Assembly (NCBI RefSeq): GCF_012276985.1
Contig: NZ_JAAXMM010000007.1
Location: 246,777-310,776, forward strand
Length of the DNA: 64,000 nucleotides
Direction of reading: 5' to 3'
Origin: Agrobacterium sp. a22-2
Lineage (GTDB): Bacteria; Pseudomonadota; Alphaproteobacteria; Rhizobiales; Rhizobiaceae
Both the position numbers and the translations under genes were made by a program. The number at the start of each line of letters is the position of its first letter. The first letter of the stretch is position 1. Below are positions 15,566 through 24,574 of the stretch, piece by piece. The notes below the pieces were generated by a model that saw nothing but the letters and a program-made list of their open reading frames with translations, made no database searches and was not told the origin of the DNA.

Positions 15566-16928
15566 TGCGCATCCATCCCCGCGCGTGCCAGCGCGAAACC
15601 ATGAAAACCGCCTTCAGCGTCTCCTCGATGATGAGCGCGTACCAGACCCCTTCCACCCCATAGCCTGCCTTCACGCAGAAGAGCCAGGCAAGTGGTAGGC
15701 CGAGACCCCAAGTGAGCCCAACACTCGCGATGACCGGGACCTTCACGTCACCGGCAGCGCGAAGCGACTGCAGCAGCACCGTGTTGAAGGCGAAGCCGGG
15801 CTGGATGAAGATCGTCAACAACAGCAGGTGCTTAGAGAGGACCAGGACTTGGCCGACCTGTCCGAACAACCCGAGGAACTGGCTTGAGAAGAGCCAGAGC
15901 AAAAGCGCGATCCCGGTCGTGGCGAAGGTCGCGGCAAAGCTGGAGCGCAGCGCCTGGCGATAGGCATCCGCCGGTCGACCCTCGCCGCAGCGATAGCCGA
16001 CAAGCACCTCGTTACCCTGGCTGATCGCCATGACGACGAGAACGAGGAAGGTCATTGCGAGCATGACGTAGGTACGGCTCAAGACGCTTTCGACGCCAAA
16101 GCCGGCAACGAAGCCGAGGAGCACAAGCTGGTAAAAACCATAGCCGATATAGTCAGAGACACTCGGAAACGCGAGGACGACCATGCGCCGCACTTGTACG
16201 AATTGCGTCCTGATAGCACCGGGCGCCCAGCGGAGCCCCAGCGCACGATAGAGGCCGAGTCCGAACAGCAGAGCCATTGCGATCCTTGATGTAAGCGTTG
16301 CATAGGCCGCACCCGTTACGCCAAGAGGGGGGATTGGCCCAACACCAAGCACGAGCATATAGGCCGTCGCGATGTAAACCACGGACAACGTGAGGCCGGT
16401 CGTCACGATCACGCGGCTCCTGCCGAAGGCCCTCAGGCAAGAGATCGCAACCGTGGCAAACGCATTGAAGGCCATGGCGGTGGCGGCGATCGAAAGATAG
16501 AGGTTCGTCTCACGGACGATCGATGCCGGAACGTCGAGCAGCCGCAGCACGATCGGGCCGCATAGGAAAAGCAGCCCACCCACCGCAAGGCCGAAGATCG
16601 TATTGGCCGAGACCGCGAGCGTTGCGATCTGGCGAGCGCCCTCTTCGTCACCACGCCCGAGGCTGTGCGATATCAGGATGACCGCGCCGATCCCGACCAT
16701 ACCCGACATCTCGAAGACGATCTGCAACATCTGCCGCGCGACCGCCACCGCTGCGGCCGCATCGGCGGAATAGGCGCTTATGATCAGCAATTCCGACAAC
16801 ATGACCGAGAAGGTCAGCAGCGAATGCACGAACATCGGCAGACTCAGCCGGAAGAGCGACTTTCCCGTGAGGGCGGATGGCGAGCGAAGCGGCCGCTCCA
16901 CGTTGCTGAAGGTCTCGACTGCATCCAT
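15552..16928 (-). CDS. MATE-family efflux protein, probable siderophore exporter
   Basis: 458 residues with about 12 membrane segments in two similar halves. MATE features include LPMFVHSLLTFSVMLSELLI at the start, ISHSLGRGDEEGARQIATLA near residue 88 and AISQGNEVLVGYRCGEGRPA near 305, the Q-G-x-x-x-L-V-G-Y block that repeats in the second half. Members exchange Na+ or H+ for organic substrates. Its position between the NRPS gene (3 bases away) and the PPTase gene makes export of the finished siderophore across the inner membrane the natural role. That role is inferred from context only. Confidence 0.9.
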   Translation of the reverse strand: MDAVETFSNVERPLRSPSALTGKSLFRLSLPMFVHSLLTFSVMLSELLIISAYSADAAAAVAVARQMLQIVFEMSGMVGIGAVILISHSLGRGDEEGARQIATLAVSANTIFGLAVGGLLFLCGPIVLRLLDVPASIVRETNLYLSIAATAMAFNAFATVAISCLRAFGRSRVIVTTGLTLSVVYIATAYMLVLGVGPIPPLGVTGAAYATLTSRIAMALLFGLGLYRALGLRWAPGAIRTQFVQVRRMVVLAFPSVSDYIGYGFYQLVLLGFVAGFGVESVLSRTYVMLAMTFLVLVVMAISQGNEVLVGYRCGEGRPADAYRQALRSSFAATFATTGIALLLWLFSSQFLGLFGQVGQVLVLSKHLLLLTIFIQPGFAFNTVLLQSLRAAGDVKVPVIASVGLTWGLGLPLAWLFCVKAGYGVEGVWYALIIEETLKAVFMVSRWHARGWMRNAIV

Positions 16929-16931
16929 ACC

Positions 16932-19900
16932 TCAGGCCATCGTGCGTTCAGCCCGCGGGCCGCGCCGACCCGCGAGGCGATCGCGACCGGCGAGGCGCGA
17001 AACGGTCCTGTCGATTTCCGGCCGTTCAGCTTCATAGCCGCCTTGGAGTGCCGCGAGATGGGCTGCCATGCTTTCCAGGGTCGGGAAGCGAAAAAAGTCC
17101 GTGATATCGAGTGAGACACCGAATCGCTTGCTGACAACGCCCTGCAGCGAGACGACGAGCAGCGAATGGCCGCCGCGTTCGAAGAAATTGTCACCCGGAC
17201 CGACATGATCGACCTTCAACGCCTCACGCCAGATCGCAGCGAGCGTCGCGGCGGGTTCGCCAGAGATTGGTACGATCGTTTGTGACGCCGCGGGTTGCGG
17301 TCGATGCGCCGGAAGCGCCCGTCGATCAACCTTGCCGTTTGGCGTAAGCGGGAAGGCATCGAGCGACACATAGACCGACGGCAACATGTAGGCCGGCAGC
17401 GTTTCGGCCATATGCGCACCGAGCTCCGCGGTCGTCCCTCCGACACCCGGTCTACGCCAGCGCAGATAAGCGACAAGCTGCTTGCCGGCGCCGCGATCCT
17501 CGACAAGCACCGCCGCTTCGGCGACGTTGGGATGGGTGGCAAGCCTCGCCTCGACCTCGCCAAGTTCAATGCGGTAGCCGCGTAGTTTCACCTGATTGTC
17601 GATCCGACCGAGAAAATCGAACGCACCGTCTTCCCGCAGGCGGACGAGGTCACCAGTGCGATAGAGGTGATGGCCGTCGGCCTTGGTCCGCCGGAAGGGG
17701 TTCGGCACGAACCTCTCCGCGGTCAATCCGGGTTTTCCCCAATAGCCGGGGCTCACTCCGGCACCGCCGATATGGAGTTCGCCGGGCGTGCCCCTCGGCA
17801 CGGGCTCGCCGCGCCGGTCGAGAACATAGAGCTGGGTCCGGTCGATAGCGCCAGCGACCGGGACACCGGATCCGTCCAGGTGGTCGCGCTTTACCTCGGC
17901 GGCGGCAGACCAGATGGTCGTCTCAGTCGGACCGTAGAGGTTCCAGAGCGAGCCACCGCGGTCGAGCAGGTCGATCGCAAGACGGTTGTCGAGCGCCTCA
18001 CCGCCGCAAAGCATGCGAAGCGTCTTGTCGCCTTGCCACTCTGCCTCGATCAGCATGCGCCACCCAGCGGGTGTCGCCTGCATGACGGTCGGACGCACGC
18101 GATCGACAAGCGCAGCAAGACGCCGGCCGTCGCGAACAATTTTGCTGTCGGCAAGCAGCACCGTTCCTCCTCCCGCGAGCGGCGCGAACAATTCCAGCCC
18201 TGCGATGTCGAAGCCGATCGTGGTTAGCGCCAGCAGGCGATCGCTTGCGCCTATGCCCGGCTTTTCGGCCATGGAGACGATGAAATTGGCAAGCGCGCCA
18301 TGCGTGATCGCTACGCCCTTGGGACGACCGGTACTGCCGCTCGTGTAAAGGATGTAAGCGAGGTCATCGTCATGGACCATGGCAGGTTCGAAGGATTTCC
18401 GTGCGACATCGACCGATTGCGTCGGGTCGACAACCGGAATGTCTCCCGGAACGGCCCCCCGCTCGCCGTCGTCGAGATCCGTCAGCACCAGCGCCGCGCC
18501 GGAATCGGCCAGCATAAAAGCGATACGATCCGCCGGATAGTCGGGATCGATCGGCAGATAGGCCGCACCTGTGCGCATGACGGCCAGCAGCGACGGCATG
18601 AGAGCGCCTCCGCGCCCCATATAGACCGCAACGATTGCACCGCGACCAATGCCATGGTCGCGAAGCCGCAGGGCAAGAGCGTCTGCCTGGCTGACGAGGT
18701 CGCCATAAGATGTGACGCTATCGCTGCCTTCACCCACACGGACGACCGCGGCTTTGTCCGGCTCTCGATTCGCCCTGGCCACGATCTGGTCGTGAACGAC
18801 CGGGGATGGTTGCCTCTGCTGCCCGAGGCCGGTCTGGAGCAGGCTTTCCCGTTCTGCGGGATCCAGCATTTCGATGGCTCCGAGGCATGCGCCGGGATTG
18901 TCCGCGATCGAGGAGAGCAAAGCCTCGAAGTGCCGGAGCAGACGAGCCGCGGCAATGGACGAGATCCGTGACGGATCCGCGGCAAGGGCGATCTCGATCT
19001 CGGCACCGGGAAAGATGCGAAGCGACAGCGGGTAGTGCGTGCGCTCATAGCTGCCGGGGTCATTAAGGGTGAGTGCCCGTGTTCCGTTCGAGAAGGCGGA
19101 CCGCATCGAAAGCGGCAGGTTCTCGATGATAAGCAGCGTTTCGAAAAGCGGTCGGTCGGCCGTCGTGCCGGCCCATCGCTGAATATCGGCAAGCGCCGCA
19201 TGCCCATGCTTTTCCCGCTGGCGATGTTCGGCCTGGAGGCCCTGAAGCCAGTCAGCCACGGTCTCATCTGGCCTCGTGCGAGCGCGAAACGGCACTGTGT
19301 TCAGGAACAGGCCAATCATACGGTCCGCATCCGGCAGGTCCGGAGGGCGGCCCGATAGGATCGTTCCGAAGATCACGTCGTCCTCAGACCCATATCGCGA
19401 AAGAAGCAGCGCCCAGGCGCCTTGCAGCACGGTCGCGAGCGTTAACCGCTCCCGCCGCGCCATGGAAGCAAGCCGTGTGGAAATACTGGTTTCAAGGCTG
19501 CAGCGGATCTCGACGAACGCGTCCCGACCAGCCTCGACGGCGCGCGTCTCGCTGAAAAGATCGCTTTGCGGAAGATCGGCGAGAGCCTGGGTCCAATAGG
19601 CTTGTGCTGCAGCAGCATCCTGCCGGTCGCGCCAGGCCACGTATTGGCGATAGGAAGACGGCGGAACCGGTAAATCCTCGCCGGTATAGGCCTTCAGCAT
19701 CTCTCCGACGAGGAGCGAGCCGCACCAACCGTCCATCAACAGGTGATGGAAACTCCAGACGAAGCGATGGCGGTCGTGCCCCAACCGGATGAGCGCAAAC
19801 CGCAAAAGGGGTGCAGCGTCGAGTACAAAGCCGCGGCGGCGATCCGCCTCCAGCCACGCAGCAAAAGCCTTTTCCTGTCCTGCCGGATCTTCGGCGGACC

Positions 19901-22900
19901 AATCCGCTTCATGCCATTCCGGCACGACGGCGTCTGCGATGACCATGACCGGCCGTTCGAGATCCACCCAGCGGCAGGAACCGCGCAGGACCTCGTGGCG
20001 CGCGACCACCTTCTTCCAGGCGGCCTTGAATGCATCGACATCAAGCGGTCCTTCCAACACGCACCAGCATTGTTCGAAATAAGTGCCGGAGGTCGGCGCC
20101 ATGAGGCTGTGGAACAACATGCCCGCCTGCAGCGGCGTCATCTCGAAGCTTGGCGCAACGTCTGCAACCTCGACGGTAGAAACCTCGCTCTCGACAGCGA
20201 GCGAAGCCGCGGAGGCCTGGGCCGCAACCGTCTGCAACTCGAAAATCTGGGTCGGTTCAAGCTTCAACCCCTTGGCCTGCGCTTTCGCGACGATCTGGAC
20301 GCCGATGATGGAATCGCCGCCGAGGTCGAAGAAGTTATCCTCAACACCAATATCCTCTCGCCGGAGCACGGCCTTCCAGATCGTCAGCAACGTCGCCTCG
20401 GATGCATTGCGGGCGGAAACAGGGGCAGCGCGCGTTGCGGAGACCTGGGGCACAGGCAATCGTCTGCGGTCCACCTTGCCGTTCGGGCTGAGTGGAAATT
20501 CGGTCAGCAGCACGAAGGCCGTCGGCACCATGTAGCGCGGCAATTGCGCGGAGAGCGACTGACGAAGCCTGTGCTCCGTCGCTCCATCGTTTGCCGACGG
20601 CACATCGCGCGTCAGCACGTAGGCGATCAGTCGCTCGTTTTCCGCGTCAAGCGTGACGATCGCGTGCTTGACGACGCTCTCGCGCAGCAGTTTGTCCTCG
20701 ATTTCGCCGATCTCGATGCGGTAGCCGCGGAGTTTCACCTGGAAGTCGGTGCGGCCGATGAATTCAATCTCGCCATCCGTCTGGCGGACAACCGCATCAC
20801 CTGTGCGATAGAGCCTGAGAGTAGGGCTTCTTTCGTCGTAGAAGGGGTTCGGCACGAAACGGGCGGCCGCAAGAGCTGGGCGGTTCCAGTAGCCGGAGCT
20901 GAGGCAAGGGCCGCCGATGTAGAGTTCGCCCGGAATGCCGCGCGGCAAGGGCTCCATGTAGGTGTCGAGAACGTGGAGATGTGTGTTGTCGAGGAGACCG
21001 CCGACCGGTACCTTGCCGCTTTCCGCGTGGGCCGGGGTGACCTTGAGCGCACTCGCCCAGATCGTCGCCTCGGTCGGGCCATAGACGTTCCAGAGTTCTT
21101 TCGTGCGGTCGATGAGCTTGCGGGCGAGCGGCGCATCGAGCGCCTCGCCGCCGCAAAGCACCGTCAGATGCGGCAAACCTTCCCAGCCGCTGTCGATCAG
21201 CATGCGCCAATAGGCCGGCGTTGCCTGCAGATGCGAGATGCGATCCTCGATGAGCACGCCAGAGAGCCGCTGTGGAGAGAGCAGCAGGTCCTGGCCGTAA
21301 AGCACGGTGGTCGCGCCGACGCTGAGCGGCAGGAGCATTTCCAGGATGGAGATATCGAAGGTCGGAGTGGTGATTGCCAGCAACCGGTCACCGGGCGCAA
21401 GCCCGGGCGAGACCGCCATGGAACGGAGGTGATTGAGCAGGCTGGCATGTCCGATCGGTACACCATTCGGCCGTCCCGTACTGCCGCTCGTATAGAGGAG
21501 ATAGGCAATGCGCGCGGGATCGGACGGCGGCAGGGCCACAGCGCCATCGTTTTCCGGCAGGGGAAGGGTCGGATCGAGAGAGCGCTGGGCCGGATAAAGG
21601 TCTGCCCTGTCCGTCAGCACAAGACCGACACCGGAATCATTGAGCACGTACGCAACCCGCTCGGCCGGATGATCGGGATCGAGCGGAACATAGACTGCGC
21701 CCGCTTTCAGAATGGCAAGGAAGGCAACGACGGATTGCCCCCTGCCCGGCAGCGAGACAGCGACCCGGTCACCGGGGCGAACCGAGAGGCCGACGAGCGT
21801 GGCGGCCAGCGCGTTCACGTCTTCCAGCAAAGTGCTATAGGTCCAACTGCGGCCCTGGCTTTCGAGCGCAATTGCATCGGGTTGTCGCAGGGCGATGTCC
21901 GCGATCGCATCGTGCACGGTGATGTCCGGCAGCGGCTGCGCCGCCGGCGTTCCGAGCGCAACGATGGCCGCACGCTCTTCCTTCGAGAGATAGGCGAGCG
22001 TCGGGAGCAGCGCGTAGGGTTGTCGCAGGATGGAACGAAGCAACACCTCGAAATGCGCCGCCATGCGCTCGATTCGCCAGGCATCGAAGATTGCCGCACG
22101 ATATTCGATGTTCAGCAGATAGCCCGATTCCCGTTCCATCACATACCAACTGAGATCGACCTTGGTTTCTCTCAGCCGGGCCGGCTGCTGGCGGACGTGG
22201 AGATCGTCTATGCCGAAATCAATCCGCTCGGCATTCTGTGCGCGATAGCTCTCCGATTGCAGCTGGAACATGATCTGCGAGAGCGGGTTCTGCCGCTGAT
22301 CGCGGCTCATACCCAGCGTTTCTGCTATCATCGGGAACGGGAACGCCTGGTGGTCAAGTGCGTCCGAAAATCGCTCCTGGACAGTCGCGACCCACTGCGG
22401 AAACGTCATGCGCGGGTCGAGTTCTGCACGCAACACCAGTGTGTTGGTGAACAGACCTATGAGCCCCGCGGCGCCCGGATCGCTCCGGCCAGCGACAGGC
22501 ACGCAGACTGACAGGTCCCGCTCGCCGCTGTAACGATGGAGCAGCAGCTTGAATGCCGCAGCCATCACGACGAAGGGCGTCGTTCCGAGCCGGCTGGCGA
22601 GCGACGCGATCTGCGAGGACACCGAGACTGGAATGACCCGCGTTGCCGCCGCCGCCGTCATGTCGATACTGCTGCTGCGGGACCGGTCACTCGGCAATTC
22701 AAGCGGCTTGAGACCGGTGAGGGTTTGTTTCCAGTAGTCGCGCGCTCGACCGCAATCCGGACTCCGAAGCCATGCTTGCTGATCAAGCACCAGATCGCCA
22801 AAGTCGCGGACGATCTCGGTGAGTGCGGGCGTCTCTCCCATACGATAGGCACGGTAACAGGCTGTCAGTTCCCGCATGAGCACCCCACGCGACCAGCCGT

Positions 22901-23459
22901 CCGCGACGATGTGATGGAGGGTAATGGCAAGCAAGTGTTCGCTCTCGTGCTGCCGGAAGAGATGTGCCCGGATGAGCGGCGCCTGCGAAAGATCGAAAGG
23001 TTCGGTCGCTACAGTGAGTGCAAGCGCCTCTCCGTCCTCCCCCGTCGCCTCCAGATCGGTGAAGCCCATCGTGAAGGCACCGTCCATATGAACTTCCTGC
23101 CAAGGCTTGCCCGCTTCGACGGGAAAGGCCGTCCTGAGCGGCGCATGACGCGCGACGATCATGGCCAGGCTCCGCTCCAACGCCACGCGATCGAGCGGTC
23201 CCTCGAAGCGCCAGCGATAGGCAACGTGATATGCCGAACTCTCGGGATAGAGGCTCTGCTGGATCCAGAAATGCATCTGACCGGGCGTCAGTGGCAGACG
23301 CGCCGGGCGCGTGACGACCGACTCCTCCTCCGGCGCCACTCGTTCCCAGGCAATCCCGCGGGCTTCAAGTTGGCGTCGGAAGGTCTCGCGTTCAGCAGGA
23401 CCGAGTGCGGCAACGCGGGCACGCAACGCCAGGATCGGATCGGCAGCGTTCACGGGCAA
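16932..23459 (-). CDS. Non-ribosomal peptide synthetase, C-A-T-C-A-T, two glycine-like modules
   Basis: 2175 residues. C1 about 50-480 (HHIVADG at 182-188); A1 about 500-1005 (TSGSTGRPNGV, so the usual A3 lysine is Asn); T1 Ser near 1050 in LGGDS; C2 about 1100-1560 (HHLLMDG at 1238); A2 about 1580-2070 (standard TSGSTGRPKGV); T2 Ser near 2099 in RGGHS. There is no thioesterase, reductase or epimerase, so the chain passes to another protein. Reading the ten pocket positions by eye gives DILQLGVIWK for A1 and DILQLGLIWK for A2; the latter is the published glycine code. T1 has the LGGDSI form and C2 begins PLQAGMLFHSL, features often seen at D-specific or dual junctions, although glycine is achiral. 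Six bases after the monooxygenase gene, three before the exporter gene. Confidence 0.95.
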   Translation of the reverse strand: MPVNAADPILALRARVAALGPAERETFRRQLEARGIAWERVAPEEESVVTRPARLPLTPGQMHFWIQQSLYPESSAYHVAYRWRFEGPLDRVALERSLAMIVARHAPLRTAFPVEAGKPWQEVHMDGAFTMGFTDLEATGEDGEALALTVATEPFDLSQAPLIRAHLFRQHESEHLLAITLHHIVADGWSRGVLMRELTACYRAYRMGETPALTEIVRDFGDLVLDQQAWLRSPDCGRARDYWKQTLTGLKPLELPSDRSRSSSIDMTAAAATRVIPVSVSSQIASLASRLGTTPFVVMAAAFKLLLHRYSGERDLSVCVPVAGRSDPGAAGLIGLFTNTLVLRAELDPRMTFPQWVATVQERFSDALDHQAFPFPMIAETLGMSRDQRQNPLSQIMFQLQSESYRAQNAERIDFGIDDLHVRQQPARLRETKVDLSWYVMERESGYLLNIEYRAAIFDAWRIERMAAHFEVLLRSILRQPYALLPTLAYLSKEERAAIVALGTPAAQPLPDITVHDAIADIALRQPDAIALESQGRSWTYSTLLEDVNALAATLVGLSVRPGDRVAVSLPGRGQSVVAFLAILKAGAVYVPLDPDHPAERVAYVLNDSGVGLVLTDRADLYPAQRSLDPTLPLPENDGAVALPPSDPARIAYLLYTSGSTGRPNGVPIGHASLLNHLRSMAVSPGLAPGDRLLAITTPTFDISILEMLLPLSVGATTVLYGQDLLLSPQRLSGVLIEDRISHLQATPAYWRMLIDSGWEGLPHLTVLCGGEALDAPLARKLIDRTKELWNVYGPTEATIWASALKVTPAHAESGKVPVGGLLDNTHLHVLDTYMEPLPRGIPGELYIGGPCLSSGYWNRPALAAARFVPNPFYDERSPTLRLYRTGDAVVRQTDGEIEFIGRTDFQVKLRGYRIEIGEIEDKLLRESVVKHAIVTLDAENERLIAYVLTRDVPSANDGATEHRLRQSLSAQLPRYMVPTAFVLLTEFPLSPNGKVDRRRLPVPQVSATRAAPVSARNASEATLLTIWKAVLRREDIGVEDNFFDLGGDSIIGVQIVAKAQAKGLKLEPTQIFELQTVAAQASAASLAVESEVSTVEVADVAPSFEMTPLQAGMLFHSLMAPTSGTYFEQCWCVLEGPLDVDAFKAAWKKVVARHEVLRGSCRWVDLERPVMVIADAVVPEWHEADWSAEDPAGQEKAFAAWLEADRRRGFVLDAAPLLRFALIRLGHDRHRFVWSFHHLLMDGWCGSLLVGEMLKAYTGEDLPVPPSSYRQYVAWRDRQDAAAAQAYWTQALADLPQSDLFSETRAVEAGRDAFVEIRCSLETSISTRLASMARRERLTLATVLQGAWALLLSRYGSEDDVIFGTILSGRPPDLPDADRMIGLFLNTVPFRARTRPDETVADWLQGLQAEHRQREKHGHAALADIQRWAGTTADRPLFETLLIIENLPLSMRSAFSNGTRALTLNDPGSYERTHYPLSLRIFPGAEIEIALAADPSRISSIAAARLLRHFEALLSSIADNPGACLGAIEMLDPAERESLLQTGLGQQRQPSPVVHDQIVARANREPDKAAVVRVGEGSDSVTSYGDLVSQADALALRLRDHGIGRGAIVAVYMGRGGALMPSLLAVMRTGAAYLPIDPDYPADRIAFMLADSGAALVLTDLDDGERGAVPGDIPVVDPTQSVDVARKSFEPAMVHDDDLAYILYTSGSTGRPKGVAITHGALANFIVSMAEKPGIGASDRLLALTTIGFDIAGLELFAPLAGGGTVLLADSKIVRDGRRLAALVDRVRPTVMQATPAGWRMLIEAEWQGDKTLRMLCGGEALDNRLAIDLLDRGGSLWNLYGPTETTIWSAAAEVKRDHLDGSGVPVAGAIDRTQLYVLDRRGEPVPRGTPGELHIGGAGVSPGYWGKPGLTAERFVPNPFRRTKADGHHLYRTGDLVRLREDGAFDFLGRIDNQVKLRGYRIELGEVEARLATHPNVAEAAVLVEDRGAGKQLVAYLRWRRPGVGGTTAELGAHMAETLPAYMLPSVYVSLDAFPLTPNGKVDRRALPAHRPQPAASQTIVPISGEPAATLAAIWREALKVDHVGPGDNFFERGGHSLLVVSLQGVVSKRFGVSLDITDFFRFPTLESMAAHLAALQGGYEAERPEIDRTVSRLAGRDRLAGRRGPRAERTMA

Positions 23460-23464
23460 TCCCC

Positions 23465-24532
23465 TTATATGGCTTCGGCGATCGTCGTCTTCGGCGCATG
23501 GCGGCGCGCCAGCCGCGCGAGATGCGGCAGGCCGCCCATGACGAGATCATAGTCCTGTACGAAATCAATCAGACATGCGATTTCGTCGATGCCTGCAGCG
23601 CCAAGCGCCTGCACTGTCTCCGCGGTGCTTTCCGGCGTGCCAATCAGGGAGCGCCCCCTGATAAAGCCCTCGACTCCGAACTCGATGAGGCTGTCCAGAT
23701 CGTCTCGGCTGAAATTTTCAAGCGCGATGTCCAGACCCATGCTGCGAGCCAGCCCCTCGAGCAGATGGTAATGAGTCCTCAGATAGTCGCTGAAGGGTCC
23801 CTTGACATTGGCCTCGACCGTCTCGACATCGGAGCCAAGATAGGTATGCACCATGATGGTGACGGTTCCGGCCGCCGGATCGAAACCGTTCTTTTCCAGC
23901 GACCGGCGGTAGGCGGCGATCTTGGGCGTTAGGCTTTCCAATGTCTCGCCGAGCAGCGCCGTCAGCACGTTGATGCCGCGGCGGCCGGCTTCCACGAAGG
24001 TCTCTGTCGACTGGCACGCTACCCAAAAGGGCACGCGCGGTTGCACCGGCCGCGGCAGCGTCTTTGCCTCGACGGCATTGCCATCTGCATCCTCGAAGGT
24101 GACCGTCTCGCCGGCAAGCAGTTTGACTATCTGATCGTAGCTCCGCCACATCAGGCTACGTCGGCTGCCATGCGGTTCGCGGGAGAGCACGAATTCGTTG
24201 CGCGTCCAGCCCGACGCAATCGCGACCCCGGCGCGGCCGCGCGAGAGATTGTCCACGACGGCTATTTCTTCCGCGACGCGCACGGGATGATGGAGCGGCA
24301 GAACGATGCTGCCTGAACGCAATTGCACCCGCTTCGTCACCATGGCGAGCGCGGCGTGGATCGTCGAGGGATTGGGATAGAGGCCGCCGAAGGCGTGAAA
24401 ATGGCGTTCCGGCACCCAGAGCGCGGTCAGGCCGTTGTCGTCGGCAAACCGTGCGCTGTCCATTAGCAGCCGATAGCTATCACCGCTTGCAGCCGAGCCA
24501 TCGCCGTCGAAATAAAAGAGGCTGAATTTCAT
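23465..24532 (-). CDS. MupA/Atu3671-type FMN-dependent luciferase-like monooxygenase
   Basis: 355 residues forming a complete bacterial-luciferase TIM barrel: MKFSLFYFDGDG, then ALWVPERHFHAFGGLYPNPS, VQLRSGSIVLPLHHPVRVAE, DNLSRGRAGVAIASGWTRNE, RVPFWVACQSTETFVEAGRR and GTPESTAETVQALGAAGIDE. The WVPERHFHAFGGLYPNPS signature is that of the secondary-metabolite LLM subgroup named after MupA and Atu3671. In Agrobacterium fabrum C58 the fabrubactin work attributes Favorskii-like backbone rearrangements to a flavin monooxygenase, FbnE; I believe this gene is its counterpart, but the name link is from memory. It would need reduced FMN from a separate reductase and act on a carrier-bound beta-keto intermediate made by the PKS encoded next to it. 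Confidence 0.9.
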   Translation of the reverse strand: MKFSLFYFDGDGSAASGDSYRLLMDSARFADDNGLTALWVPERHFHAFGGLYPNPSTIHAALAMVTKRVQLRSGSIVLPLHHPVRVAEEIAVVDNLSRGRAGVAIASGWTRNEFVLSREPHGSRRSLMWRSYDQIVKLLAGETVTFEDADGNAVEAKTLPRPVQPRVPFWVACQSTETFVEAGRRGINVLTALLGETLESLTPKIAAYRRSLEKNGFDPAAGTVTIMVHTYLGSDVETVEANVKGPFSDYLRTHYHLLEGLARSMGLDIALENFSRDDLDSLIEFGVEGFIRGRSLIGTPESTAETVQALGAAGIDEIACLIDFVQDYDLVMGGLPHLARLARRHAPKTTIAEAI

Positions 24533-24574
24533 CGTCGTCGTTCCTTCGCGTATCTCTGGTGGATGGCAGGCGAT

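Noticed and set aside
19743..22511. Very long open frame of 922 codons antisense to the glycine NRPS
   Set aside because: It is a shadow of a GC-rich gene, without domains, and its composition (Arg/His/Asp-rich) is typical of antisense frames.
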